From Sandaracinaceae bacterium (lineage in GTDB: Bacteria > Myxococcota_A > Polyangia > Polyangiales > Sandaracinaceae): a DNA stretch of 39,133 nucleotides. A program made the position numbers and the translations under genes. Shown here piece after piece: positions 6,611 through 14,754 of this stretch; positions within the stretch are counted from its first letter, which is position 1; each line of letters starts with the position of its first letter. The notes under the pieces were generated by a model, which worked only from the letters and a program-made list of their open reading frames with translations, ran no database searches and was not told the origin of the DNA. Where the stretch lies: NCBI GenBank assembly GCA_040218145.1, contig JAVJQK010000006.1, forward strand, positions 1 through 39,133, in the 5' to 3' direction.

Positions 6611-8602
6611 TCAAGGCAGGCTCAGCGCCTCGATCACGTTCGCGTGGTCGTCGGTCCAGGGGCTCACGCTCGGGAGCTCCGACAAAGGAGACCAGCCGCG
6701 CGCGCGCAGCGGCGAGAGGCGCTCCGCGTCCCGGGCGACCGCGACGTACTGCGAGGGATCCTGGTCGGTCGCGAGCCGGTCCACGCGGGCGACGTGCACC
6801 GCGGGGAGCGACAGCGTCTCGAGGGTCGCCCGGAGCGCGGGCCGCAGGTCGTAGTAGCGGTTCGAGACGTGGAGCAGCAGCACGCCGTCGGGCGCCAGGT
6901 GCTCCATGTACAGGGCGAGCGCCTCGCGGGTGAGCAGGTGCGTGGGGATGGCGTCGCCGCTGAACGCGTCGATGAAGAGCAGGTCGAAGCGCTCGTCGTC
7001 GCGCTCGAGCGAGAGGCGCGCGTCGCCGGTGCGGAGCTCCACCTCGCCGCGCGCGCCGGAGAGGTACGTGAAGTGGGCGCGGGCCAGCTCGACCACCGCG
7101 GGGTCGATCTCGTAGAAGCGCGCGCGGTCTCCCGGCTCGAGGTGTCCCGCCGCGGCCCCGACCCCCAGGCCGACCACGCCGAGGTGGCGGGGCGGCTCGA
7201 TCAGCGTCAGCGCGTCCCCGAGCGGGCCGGCCGGGTGGTAGTAGCTCAGCGGGGTGAGGTCGCCGACGCGCTGGCGGCCGTGGCGGGTGCTGCCGCTCAT
7301 CATGTCGCGCACGCGCCCGCCGGTCTCGGTGACGCGGTAGATGCCATAGAAGCTGCGGCGCACGGCCAGGGTGTCCGTGCCCGTCTGGGCGGAGAGCGCG
7401 CCCGCGATCTTGACGAGGATCACCACCACGAGCGCGGCGCTCACGATGAGCGCGAGCTTGGGCGCGGTCTTCACCCACTCGGCCAGGGCCGCGCGGCGGC
7501 CGACGCCCATGGTGAGCGCGAGCGCCGCGAGCGCGAGCGGGTACTCCCAGAGCCCCGTGAACGCCGCCGGCGCGACGAGCGCGACGAAGGCTCCACCGAG
7601 CCACCCGCCGAGGGCGATCACGAGATAGAAGAGGGTCAGGTGCTTCGGCGCGGGGCGCGCCCGATGCAGCTCCCCGTGCGCGGCGAGGGTCACGAAGGCC
7701 AGCACCGCGTAGTGCACGAGGACGTCGATCCAGCCGCCGCCCGCGTCGCCGCCGCTGAAGAAGAACGCGCCCACCGCGGCGACGTGAGGCCAGAGCCGCC
7801 GCACCGCGCCGGGCACGCGGGTCGCCTCCCCCGCGCGCGGCGTGGCGAACGCGACCACGAAGCTGGCGAGGTAGATCGCGAGCGGCAGGACCCAGACGAG
7901 CGGCACGTTGCCGACCTCGAGCGCGACGAGGTTGGTCACCGCCATCAGGAACGCGGACGGGGCGGCGCTGAGCAGCAGCCAGTAGACGAGCCGGGCCGGA
8001 CGCGGACGGGGGCCGGGCGCGTCGCTCTCTGGCAGGGGGCGGGTCGCGGCCCCGCGCTGGCGCCACGCGAGCCAGGCGAGCCCGACGTAGATCACATAGC
8101 CGCCCGCCCAGACCCAGCGCTGCGTGCGGAGCCCGATCTGCGGCTCGATGACGATGGCGTAGAGCAGCAGGGCGCCGAGCGAGCCGAGGTTGCTGACCGC
8201 GTAGAGACCCCAGGGCTCGCGGCCCGCGTCCGCCAGCCAGCGCTGGGTGACGACGGCGGTGGTCGCGAGCACGCCGAAGGGGACGGCCACGTGCAGGCTG
8301 AGCCGCGTGAGGATCGCGAGGGTGCTCGCCTCCGCCACGCCCGCGCCGCCGACCTCGGGGGGCAAGAACAGCAGCGGCAGCGCGACGACCGCGAGGTGCC
8401 AGCGGCCGATCCGGGGCGCGAGCAGATGCGCGTAGAGGTAGGCGCAGAAGAGCGCCCCCTGGAAGAACATCAGGGCGGTCGTCCACACGTGGAACGCGCC
8501 GCCGAAGAGCGGGAGCAGGAGGCGCCCGACGAGGGGCTCGAGGCTGAAGAGGAGGACCGCGCCGACGAAGACGAAGGCGACGGCGGCCGAGGATCGCAAC
8601 AC
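6611..8602 (-). CDS. Fused membrane transporter-like / spermidine synthase-like protein
   Basis: 663 residues. The N-terminal ~430 residues form about ten or more membrane segments, beginning VAFVFVGAVLLFSLEPLVGRLLL, as in the family annotated as fused MFS/spermidine synthase. The C-terminal ~220 residues are a Rossmann methyltransferase-like fold of the SpeE type, with VVGLGVGAAAGHL, the acidic YEIDP loop and LLFIDAFSGDAIPTHLLT. Whether it makes a polyamine is unproven; many such fusions lack a demonstrated substrate. The start is GTG at 8602, 12 bases after the stop of the TerB-like gene, so the two are likely co-transcribed. Confidence 0.85.
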   Translation of the reverse strand: MLRSSAAVAFVFVGAVLLFSLEPLVGRLLLPLFGGAFHVWTTALMFFQGALFCAYLYAHLLAPRIGRWHLAVVALPLLFLPPEVGGAGVAEASTLAILTRLSLHVAVPFGVLATTAVVTQRWLADAGREPWGLYAVSNLGSLGALLLYAIVIEPQIGLRTQRWVWAGGYVIYVGLAWLAWRQRGAATRPLPESDAPGPRPRPARLVYWLLLSAAPSAFLMAVTNLVALEVGNVPLVWVLPLAIYLASFVVAFATPRAGEATRVPGAVRRLWPHVAAVGAFFFSGGDAGGGWIDVLVHYAVLAFVTLAAHGELHRARPAPKHLTLFYLVIALGGWLGGAFVALVAPAAFTGLWEYPLALAALALTMGVGRRAALAEWVKTAPKLALIVSAALVVVILVKIAGALSAQTGTDTLAVRRSFYGIYRVTETGGRVRDMMSGSTRHGRQRVGDLTPLSYYHPAGPLGDALTLIEPPRHLGVVGLGVGAAAGHLEPGDRARFYEIDPAVVELARAHFTYLSGARGEVELRTGDARLSLERDDERFDLLFIDAFSGDAIPTHLLTREALALYMEHLAPDGVLLLHVSNRYYDLRPALRATLETLSLPAVHVARVDRLATDQDPSQYVAVARDAERLSPLRARGWSPLSELPSVSPWTDDHANVIEALSLP

Positions 8603-8614
8603 CCGCAGAGGCCG

Positions 8615-8926
8615 CTACGAGAGCAGCGTCTCCACCCGCTCCAGGAAGTACTTCTCCGAGTTGGTCATCTCGCCGTCGACGACGAGCGCCTTCTTCACCT
8701 CGGTCAGCAGGGTCTTCTTCGCCTCTTCGCCGAGCCCCGCCACGCGCTCCTCGACGGGGCTGTCGATGCTGACGCCGCGGAGCGCCTCTGCGCGCTCCTG
8801 CTCGGGCATGTCGAGGCCGTCCATCACGGTGTCGAGGTGGGCGCGCTCCTCGTCGGCGAGCACACCGTCCGCGATGAGCATCTGGGCGAGGATCTGGACG
8901 TAGAGCTTGCGGTCCTGGGGTTCCAT
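8615..8926 (-). CDS. TerB-like small helical protein
   Basis: 103 residues, all-helical, with the TerB-type pattern of an acidic loop: QILAQMLIADGVLADEERAHL near 11-31 and a second similar stretch KKALVVDGEMTNSEKYFLERV near 78-98. TerB-like domains are linked to tellurite resistance and metal sensing, but most stand-alone copies have unknown function. First gene of a two-gene unit with the transporter/spermidine-synthase fusion downstream. Confidence 0.75.
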   Translation of the reverse strand: MEPQDRKLYVQILAQMLIADGVLADEERAHLDTVMDGLDMPEQERAEALRGVSIDSPVEERVAGLGEEAKKTLLTEVKKALVVDGEMTNSEKYFLERVETLLS

Positions 8927-9016
8927 GGCGGCGATAGGATGCGCTCAAACGCACCGCGGGTCCATGCCCTGGTCTTGACCCACCCCCCGGTCGACCTACA
9001 CCTAGTACTCGCAGTC

Positions 9017-9319
9017 ATGGCACGAACGCGACCCGACCTGATCGAGAAGGAGATCGAGCGGCTCGAAGAGCAGGCTACGCTCCTCGAGAAAGACTGGAAG
9101 CGGCTCCCCTACCTGTGGGGAACGCTCCTCCTCGTCGGTCCGATCTGGCTGATCTGGGGCCCCGTGGTCGGCCTCTACGCGTTCCTGTGTGTGCCGTCGC
9201 TGTTCTTCACCGCGCTCTACCTCGTGGGCGTGCGGCGCTCGGAGAACCGACAGACGCTCGAAGAGCTGCGCCGCCAGCTGCGCCGCATGCAGGCTCCCAG
9301 CTCCCAGCCCGCGGCCTGA
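9017..9319 (+). CDS. Small membrane protein with flanking coiled coils
   Basis: 100 residues starting MARTRPDLIEKEIERLEEQ. An N-terminal charged coiled coil (about 7-32) is followed by two hydrophobic segments (about 36-70; TLLLVGPIWLIWGPVVGL and FLCVPSLFFTALYLVGV) and a second charged helix (ENRQTLEELRRQLRRMQ). No known family recognised. Its stop codon lies in a 14-base palindrome shared with the converging lipoprotein gene. Confidence 0.7.
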   Translation: MARTRPDLIEKEIERLEEQATLLEKDWKRLPYLWGTLLLVGPIWLIWGPVVGLYAFLCVPSLFFTALYLVGVRRSENRQTLEELRRQLRRMQAPSSQPAA

Positions 9320-9329
9320 GCCGGCTCAG
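9316..9329. other. Perfect 14-base palindrome covering two converging stop codons
   Basis: CTGAGCCGGCTCAG is its own reverse complement. The TGA of the upstream plus-strand gene (9317-9319) and the TGA of the minus-strand lipoprotein gene (9326-9328) occupy symmetrical positions in it. It may act as a short bidirectional terminator or be chance from the shared stop context. Confidence 0.5.
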
Positions 9330-10288
9330 ATCAAGTCATACGGCGCGCAGGTGGAGACGCCCGCGCCGATGATCGTCCCGGGCACCTCGAGCGCGGTGTC
9401 GATGGTGTCGATGACCTCGCCCGTCTCCCAGTCGAAGCGCGCCACGCGGGCGCTCCCGTCGGGGGCCTCGGTGAAGAGCCAGAAGTCGCCGCCCCACTGG
9501 GCGAAGGCGAAGCCGGAGCGGGCCTCGAGGTTCACGCGCTTCCGCTCGAGGGTCGCCGCGGTGTCCGCGTCGAGCAGCTCCACCGTGATCACGAGGTTCC
9601 GGAGGTCGCGCACATCGACGACCATGCCGAAGAGCCGTCCATCGCCCGTGCCGGTCAGCTCCATGTTCGCGGGCGTCGGCGCCTCGAGGGCCCCGATGTC
9701 CGAGACGACATACGCGCCGGTGTCGATGCTCAGGAGGCGGCGGTAGGGCGTGGTCTCGTCGCGGTACCAGCTCCCCGTGGCGGTGATGTAGAGGCGCTCC
9801 TCCGTGGTGTCGCCGAGGGTCGCGTACCCCATCCCGAAGTTTCTGACGCCCTCCTGCTCGGTCTCCATGTCCGTCGCGCGACAGCTCGCGTCGTCGGTGT
9901 CGACGGCGAAGAGGTTGCCGCGATTGTCCGTGGCGTAGGCCACGCCATCACGGCTCACGGCCATCGAGCGCAGGAACCCGCCGTCGAGGGGGCAGCTCAC
10001 CTCCCCTACGACCGTGTAGCGCAGCGCCTCGGGATCGAAGCGCAGCAGGTGGCTCTGCGCGCTCCCGCCGAGGTCCGTCACCAGCACGAAGACCTCGTCG
10101 AGCGCCTCGCCCAGGCAGTCGGTGGGCGCGGGAGGGCCGCCATCGCGCGGGACGAAGGGGCCTGCGTCCACGCGCCCTGCGTCGCTCCCCGCCGCGTCGG
10201 TGACGGTCGAGGCGTCGCCCAGGGCGGTGGGATCTTCGGCGCATCCGAAGAGGAGGAGGAGCGCGAGGGTGAACGCGGGAGACTTCAT
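9326..10288 (-). CDS. Secreted lipoprotein, probable beta-propeller-like fold
   Basis: 320 residues. Signal segment AFTLALLLLFGC with lipobox LFGC, an Asp/Ala/Gly linker (about 17-55), then repeated strands such as SHLLRFDPEALRYTVVGEV, SMAVSRDGVAYATDNRGNLFAVD, LLSIDTGAYVVSDIGAL and ARFDWETGEVIDTIDT, like blades of a WD/NHL-type propeller. No catalytic motif. It starts 37 bases after the oleD stop on the same strand, so it could be the last gene of that operon. Confidence 0.7.
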   Translation of the reverse strand: MKSPAFTLALLLLFGCAEDPTALGDASTVTDAAGSDAGRVDAGPFVPRDGGPPAPTDCLGEALDEVFVLVTDLGGSAQSHLLRFDPEALRYTVVGEVSCPLDGGFLRSMAVSRDGVAYATDNRGNLFAVDTDDASCRATDMETEQEGVRNFGMGYATLGDTTEERLYITATGSWYRDETTPYRRLLSIDTGAYVVSDIGALEAPTPANMELTGTGDGRLFGMVVDVRDLRNLVITVELLDADTAATLERKRVNLEARSGFAFAQWGGDFWLFTEAPDGSARVARFDWETGEVIDTIDTALEVPGTIIGAGVSTCAPYDLI

Positions 10289-10325
10289 CGGGCGAGGCTC
10301 TCCGATGAGGAGCGTGGCCGCAATT

Positions 10326-11318
10326 TCATGCGGTGCGCGAGTGGGAGGCGCGAAGGCGCTCGAGGCCCTCGGCGATGGACACGCGCGGGGCCCAGCCGAG
10401 GTCTCGCTTCGCGGCGTCGATCGAGAACCAGTGCGCGGTGGAGAGCTGCTCGGCGACGAAGCGGGTCAGCGGCGGCTCGCGCTCGGCCTTCGCGAGCCGG
10501 AAGGCGCCCTCGAGCAGCGCGCCCGCGGCGTGGGCGAGCCGCGGCGGGATGGCGACGACCTTCGCGTCGACGCCGTGCGCGCTCAGGATGCCGAGCACGA
10601 TCTGGCGCAGCGGGACCGGCTCGCCGTTGGTGATGAAGTACGCCCGGCCGGCGCAGGCCGCGTCCGGCGCGAGCGCGTCGAGCGCGGCGACGTGCGCGTC
10701 GGCGGCGTTGTCGACGTAGATTGTGTCGACGCGGTGCGTCCCGCCAGCGGGGAGCGCGATCCGGCCTCGTCGGCCGCGCGCGACGATGCGCGGCACCAGG
10801 TGCGGGTCGCCCGGACCCCAGATGAGGTGGGGGCGGAGGGCGACCACGGCGAGCGTCGCGGACCCCGCGGCGAGCACCTCGCGCTCGGCCGTGGTCTTGG
10901 TGGCCTGGTACGCCGTGCTCGGGTGGGTCGTGTAAGGGAGCGACTCGTCGCCGCCCTCGAGGTGACCGCCCACGTGCACCACGCTCGGCGTGCTCGTGTA
11001 GACGAGCTTCGGGACGCCGGCCTCGCGGCACGCCGCGAGCACGTTGCGCGTGCCGACGACGTTGGCGCGGTGGTAGTCGGCCTCGTCCCCCCAGACGCCC
11101 GCCTTGGCCGCGGTGTGCACCACGGCGTCGCAGCCCTCCGCCGCCGCGACCACGGCCGCCCGGTCGGCGAGGTCCCCGCGCGCGTGCTCGACCCCGAGCG
11201 CCTCGAGCGCGGGGTAGCGGCCTCGGCTGTAGCTCCGGACCGTGTCGCCACGCCGGGCCAGGCGCTCCGCGATGGCGCCGCCGAGGAAGCCGCCGCCGCC
11301 CGTGACGAGGACCCTCAT
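10326..11318 (-). CDS. oleD: OleD, 2-alkyl-3-ketoalkanoate reductase (extended SDR)
   Basis: 330 residues. NAD(P)-binding VTGGGGFLGG at residues 5-14, catalytic Tyr137 and Lys141 in YQATK, and VYTSTPSVVHVGG supplying the Ser/Thr position. The enzyme reduces the beta-keto acid made by OleA to a beta-hydroxy acid in head-to-head olefin synthesis. The identification rests on the sequence type and on direct overlap (ATGA, 11315-11318) with oleC. Other 3-beta-HSD-like epimerases look similar, so the context matters. It is the last clear ole gene of the sulfatase-ggt-oleC-oleD chain. Confidence 0.85.
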   Translation of the reverse strand: MRVLVTGGGGFLGGAIAERLARRGDTVRSYSRGRYPALEALGVEHARGDLADRAAVVAAAEGCDAVVHTAAKAGVWGDEADYHRANVVGTRNVLAACREAGVPKLVYTSTPSVVHVGGHLEGGDESLPYTTHPSTAYQATKTTAEREVLAAGSATLAVVALRPHLIWGPGDPHLVPRIVARGRRGRIALPAGGTHRVDTIYVDNAADAHVAALDALAPDAACAGRAYFITNGEPVPLRQIVLGILSAHGVDAKVVAIPPRLAHAAGALLEGAFRLAKAEREPPLTRFVAEQLSTAHWFSIDAAKRDLGWAPRVSIAEGLERLRASHSRTA

Positions 11319-13051
11319 CGGAGCAGCTGGTCGCGCGCCCAGACCGCGAGCTCTTCGCGCCGGATCTTCGCGTTGTGACGGATGTCGACGGGGAAGTCGT
11401 CGTGGAAGAGGAACGTCTCGATCGCCTCGGTCATCGGTTGGGCCCGCGCCAGCTCGCGCAGCTCCCGCGACAGCTCCACCGGAGACAGGCGCGCGTCGGG
11501 CTCGCGCTGCACGCAGAGGACCGGGTCGGTGCGCCCGCCGCGCGGCACGCCTACCAGCGCGCTGCGGAACACGTCGGCGTGGGTGTCGAAGACGCGCTCG
11601 CACGCCACGGTGAACCAGGTGCGGTCGCCGTCCACCACGCGCTGGGTCTTGCGGCCGCAGAACCAGAGCCGGCCGTCGGCGTCGAAGTAGCCGAGGTCGC
11701 CCATGCGGTGGAAGAAGCCGCCGTCGTCGGTCGGGATCTTGGCCAGGCGGGTCTGCGCCTCGGCCTCCCAGTAGCGCGCGGTCGCCTGGGGCGCGCGCAC
11801 GATGATCTCGCCCACCTCGTCGGTCGCGCAGGCGGGCGCCTCGTCCAGGCTGGCGATCGGCGCGTCGGTGATCGGGATCACCCGCACCTCCGCCGAGGCG
11901 ACGGGGCGACCCACGCACACGCCCGCCCCCTCCGCGGTGAGCGCGGCCGCGTGGTCGATCACCTCTCGGCTCTCGATCACCGCCACGGGCAGGCACTCGG
12001 TCGCGCCGTAGGGGGTCCAGACCTCGGCGTCGTCGGGGAGCATGGCGCGCATCCGCGCGAGCACCGCGGTCTGCACGGGCGCCCCGGCGCTGAAGACGCG
12101 GCGCAGGGTCGGGAGGGTCTTGCCCGTGCGCTCGCCCCACCGACTCAGGCCGTCGAGCAGCGCGGGGGAGCCGAACATGCACGTCACGCCGAAGTCCTCG
12201 ATGGCCTCGACGAGCTTCTCGGGGCTCGCCTTGGCGGGGCGCGTCGGATCCATGTCGGGGATCACGGTGGTCATGCCGAGCGCGGGATCGAAGAGCGCGA
12301 AGAGCGGGAAGGTGGGCAGGTCGATCTCGCCCGGCTGGATGTCGAAGGTCTCGCGCAGCGCGTCGACCTGCGCGGCGAAGTTGCCGTGCGTGTAGACGGC
12401 GCCCTTCGGCGCGCCGGTGCTGCCGCTCGTGAAGAGGATGGCGGCGAGATCCTCGGCCCGGGTGGGCGCGAGCGCGTCGCCGTCCCCCTCGCCGTGAGAG
12501 GCGCCGCGCGACATCACCTCGTCCAGCGTCAGCCCACCCCACGGCGCGCGCTTGCCGACCGTGATGGTGACCGAGGAGCTGCGCGCCCAGCGGAGCACCA
12601 GCCGGGCGACCTGCGCGGTGGGGATCCCGATGAACGCCTCGGGGCGCGCCTTCGCGAGGCACGCCTTCATGTTGGCCAGGCCGATGCCCGGGTCGACCAT
12701 CACCGGGACCGCGCCCGCCTTGAACAGACCGAAGACGAGCGCGAACAGCTCGAGGGAGGGTTTGACCATCAGGGCGACGCGCGTGCCGGCCGGGACCCCG
12801 CTCCGATGCAGCCCGCGCGCGATCCGGTCCGACGCCTCGTCGAGCTGGCGGTAGGTGTAGTGCGTGTAGCGGACGCGGCCGTTGTCGGCGCGGCCGTCCG
12901 GGAAGTAGATGGCTGGCGCGAAGGGCCGACGCGCCGCCATGGCCGGCAGGTGGCTGGCGATGTTGACGACGGCCGGGGGAGTCGTGGCGGCGGGGTCGAG
13001 CGCGGGCATCGCGTGGGCCGTACTACCAGCATGCCGCGCCGATGTCTTCAT
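11315..13051 (-). CDS. oleC: OleC, AMP-dependent beta-lactone synthetase
   Basis: 578 residues. ANL-superfamily ligase with the phosphate loop LFTSGSTGAPKGAVYTHGNF, the A5 motif TPYGATECLPVAV and the A8 region GDLGYFDADGRLWFCGRKTQRV. PYGATECLPV, the CACERVFDTH-like C-terminal part and the length fit OleC, which activates the OleD product with ATP and closes it to a beta-lactone. The ATG at 13051 overlaps the ggt stop (ATGA); an internal ATG at 13009 is an alternative start without a better ribosome site. The gene overlaps oleD by four bases. Confidence 0.88.
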   Translation of the reverse strand: MKTSARHAGSTAHAMPALDPAATTPPAVVNIASHLPAMAARRPFAPAIYFPDGRADNGRVRYTHYTYRQLDEASDRIARGLHRSGVPAGTRVALMVKPSLELFALVFGLFKAGAVPVMVDPGIGLANMKACLAKARPEAFIGIPTAQVARLVLRWARSSSVTITVGKRAPWGGLTLDEVMSRGASHGEGDGDALAPTRAEDLAAILFTSGSTGAPKGAVYTHGNFAAQVDALRETFDIQPGEIDLPTFPLFALFDPALGMTTVIPDMDPTRPAKASPEKLVEAIEDFGVTCMFGSPALLDGLSRWGERTGKTLPTLRRVFSAGAPVQTAVLARMRAMLPDDAEVWTPYGATECLPVAVIESREVIDHAAALTAEGAGVCVGRPVASAEVRVIPITDAPIASLDEAPACATDEVGEIIVRAPQATARYWEAEAQTRLAKIPTDDGGFFHRMGDLGYFDADGRLWFCGRKTQRVVDGDRTWFTVACERVFDTHADVFRSALVGVPRGGRTDPVLCVQREPDARLSPVELSRELRELARAQPMTEAIETFLFHDDFPVDIRHNAKIRREELAVWARDQLLR

Positions 13052-14754
13052 CGCCCGGCCACGCCGCCCGTGGTGCGCGCGTCGCTGGCGGGGCGGAGAC
13101 CGTCCTCGTCGATCCGGATGAGCTGCACGGCCGCGAGGTTGCTCACGCGCGTCATGAGGTGTCCGCGCGCGCCGAGCCCGCGCACCAGCTCCGGGTCCAG
13201 CCCCTCCTCGACGAGCACGTCGTCGGGATCGCCCTGGTGGTGGACGCGGCGGCTCGCGACGGCGTCGACGGGCGAGCGCCCGAGGACGAGCGCGAGGAGC
13301 GCCGCCTGCTCGGTGGCGGTGATGATGCGGCTGCCGCCCGAGCCGCCCGCGCACAGCACGGGGACCCCGTCGCGCAGCACGATGAGCGGGGTGGCGGAGG
13401 ACACGGGGCGGCGGCCCGGCCCTGGAAGGTTGGGCGCGCCGCCGCGCAGGCCGAAGGCGTTCGGCTCGCCGCCGGGTCGCGCGAAGTCGTCGAGCTGGTC
13501 GTTGAGCGCGTAGCCGGCCGCGCTGAAGCGCGCGCCGAAGCCGAGGTTGATCGACGTGGTCACCGACGCGACGTTGCCCTCCGCGTCCACCACGCAGACG
13601 TGGGAGGTGCCGCCCTCCGCGCCGGGAACCGACGCGGCGGTCGCCTCGAGCGGCAGCGCCCACGCTTCGGTCGGCTGCGCGCGCGCGGGGTCGAAGCGGG
13701 CCGCGCGGGCGTCGAGGCGCGCTGGCGCCCTCAGCCGCGCCAGGGGCACGTCCACGTGGTCCGGATCCCCGAGCGCCTCGCGCCGGTCCCGGTAGGGACC
13801 CTTCCACGACTCGATCAGCGCGTGCCGTAGCGCGGCGTCGTCGGTCGGCGTCGGCAGCCAGCGCTCGAGGAGCGCGAGGCTGGTCAGCAGCGTGTGTCCC
13901 CCCGCGCTCGGCGGGCCGGGCGCCACCCACGTCAAGCCGTAGGCGTCGGCGCGGAGCGGCTCGCGGGCGCGCACCTCGTAGGCCGCGAGGTCGTCCATCG
14001 TCAGCAGCCCGCGCCGCGCCGTCACCTCCGTCACCAGGGTCCGGGCGATGGCGCCACGCATGAAGGGCGCGGCGCCCTCCTCGGCGAACGCCCGGAGGCT
14101 CCGCGCGAGCGCGGGATTGGTCAGACGCGCGCCCTCCGGGATGCGCGCCTCGCCGTCCGGGAACCAGGCGCCGAAGACCGCGTCGGTCCGGAGCGCGTCG
14201 GCGAAGATCGACGCGTAGTGTGCGGTGAGCGCGCTGGCCTCCCAGCCTCCCTCTGCGATGCGGATGGCGGGGGCGGCGACGGCGCGGCGGTCCACGCGAC
14301 CCGAGCCGAAGCGCTCGAGCAGGGCCTCGATGCCCGCCGGCTCTCCCGGCACGCCCACCGACAGGCCCCCCGCGCGCGAGGCCTCGGGGTCCTCGCCGAA
14401 CATGTCGGCGTGCGCCGCGGCGGGCGCCTCCTCGCGGAAGTCGAGGTGGGTGAGGCTGCGGTCGGACGCGCGGTAGTAGAGGGCGAAGCCGCCGCCGCCG
14501 AGCCCGCTGGACCCGGGGCGGAGGACGCCGAGCGCGAGCAAGGTCGCGGCGGCCGCGTCGGCCGCGTTGCCCCCCGCGGCCAGGATCTCGGCGCCCGCCG
14601 CGGCCGCGCGAGGATGCTCGGTCGCCACCGCGTACTCGGCGTAGACGGCCTCGGCCTCGGCCTCGGTTGGCTCCGGCGCGCGGTCCGACGCCGCGGGCTC
14701 GCAGGAGCTGCAGCCTCCGAGGAGGGCACAGAGGAGCAGCCAGGCGGCCCTCAT
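13048..14754 (-). CDS. ggt: Gamma-glutamyltransferase-like lipoprotein
   Basis: 568 residues. Signal with lipobox LGGC at the N-terminus, then the Ntn-hydrolase fold: GGNAADAAAATLLALGVLRPGSSGLGGGGF, and the autocatalytic Thr of GGTSHVCVVDAEGNVASVT near residue 383, which begins the small subunit, followed by SGGSRIITA. The enzyme family cleaves or transfers gamma-glutamyl groups of glutathione in the periplasm after self-processing; this one would be membrane anchored. It overlaps the sulfatase stop (14751-14754) and the oleC start (13048-13051) by four bases each, so it is tied to an olefin operon, an unexpected partner. Confidence 0.85.
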   Translation of the reverse strand: MRAAWLLLCALLGGCSSCEPAASDRAPEPTEAEAEAVYAEYAVATEHPRAAAAGAEILAAGGNAADAAAATLLALGVLRPGSSGLGGGGFALYYRASDRSLTHLDFREEAPAAAHADMFGEDPEASRAGGLSVGVPGEPAGIEALLERFGSGRVDRRAVAAPAIRIAEGGWEASALTAHYASIFADALRTDAVFGAWFPDGEARIPEGARLTNPALARSLRAFAEEGAAPFMRGAIARTLVTEVTARRGLLTMDDLAAYEVRAREPLRADAYGLTWVAPGPPSAGGHTLLTSLALLERWLPTPTDDAALRHALIESWKGPYRDRREALGDPDHVDVPLARLRAPARLDARAARFDPARAQPTEAWALPLEATAASVPGAEGGTSHVCVVDAEGNVASVTTSINLGFGARFSAAGYALNDQLDDFARPGGEPNAFGLRGGAPNLPGPGRRPVSSATPLIVLRDGVPVLCAGGSGGSRIITATEQAALLALVLGRSPVDAVASRRVHHQGDPDDVLVEEGLDPELVRGLGARGHLMTRVSNLAAVQLIRIDEDGLRPASDARTTGGVAGR

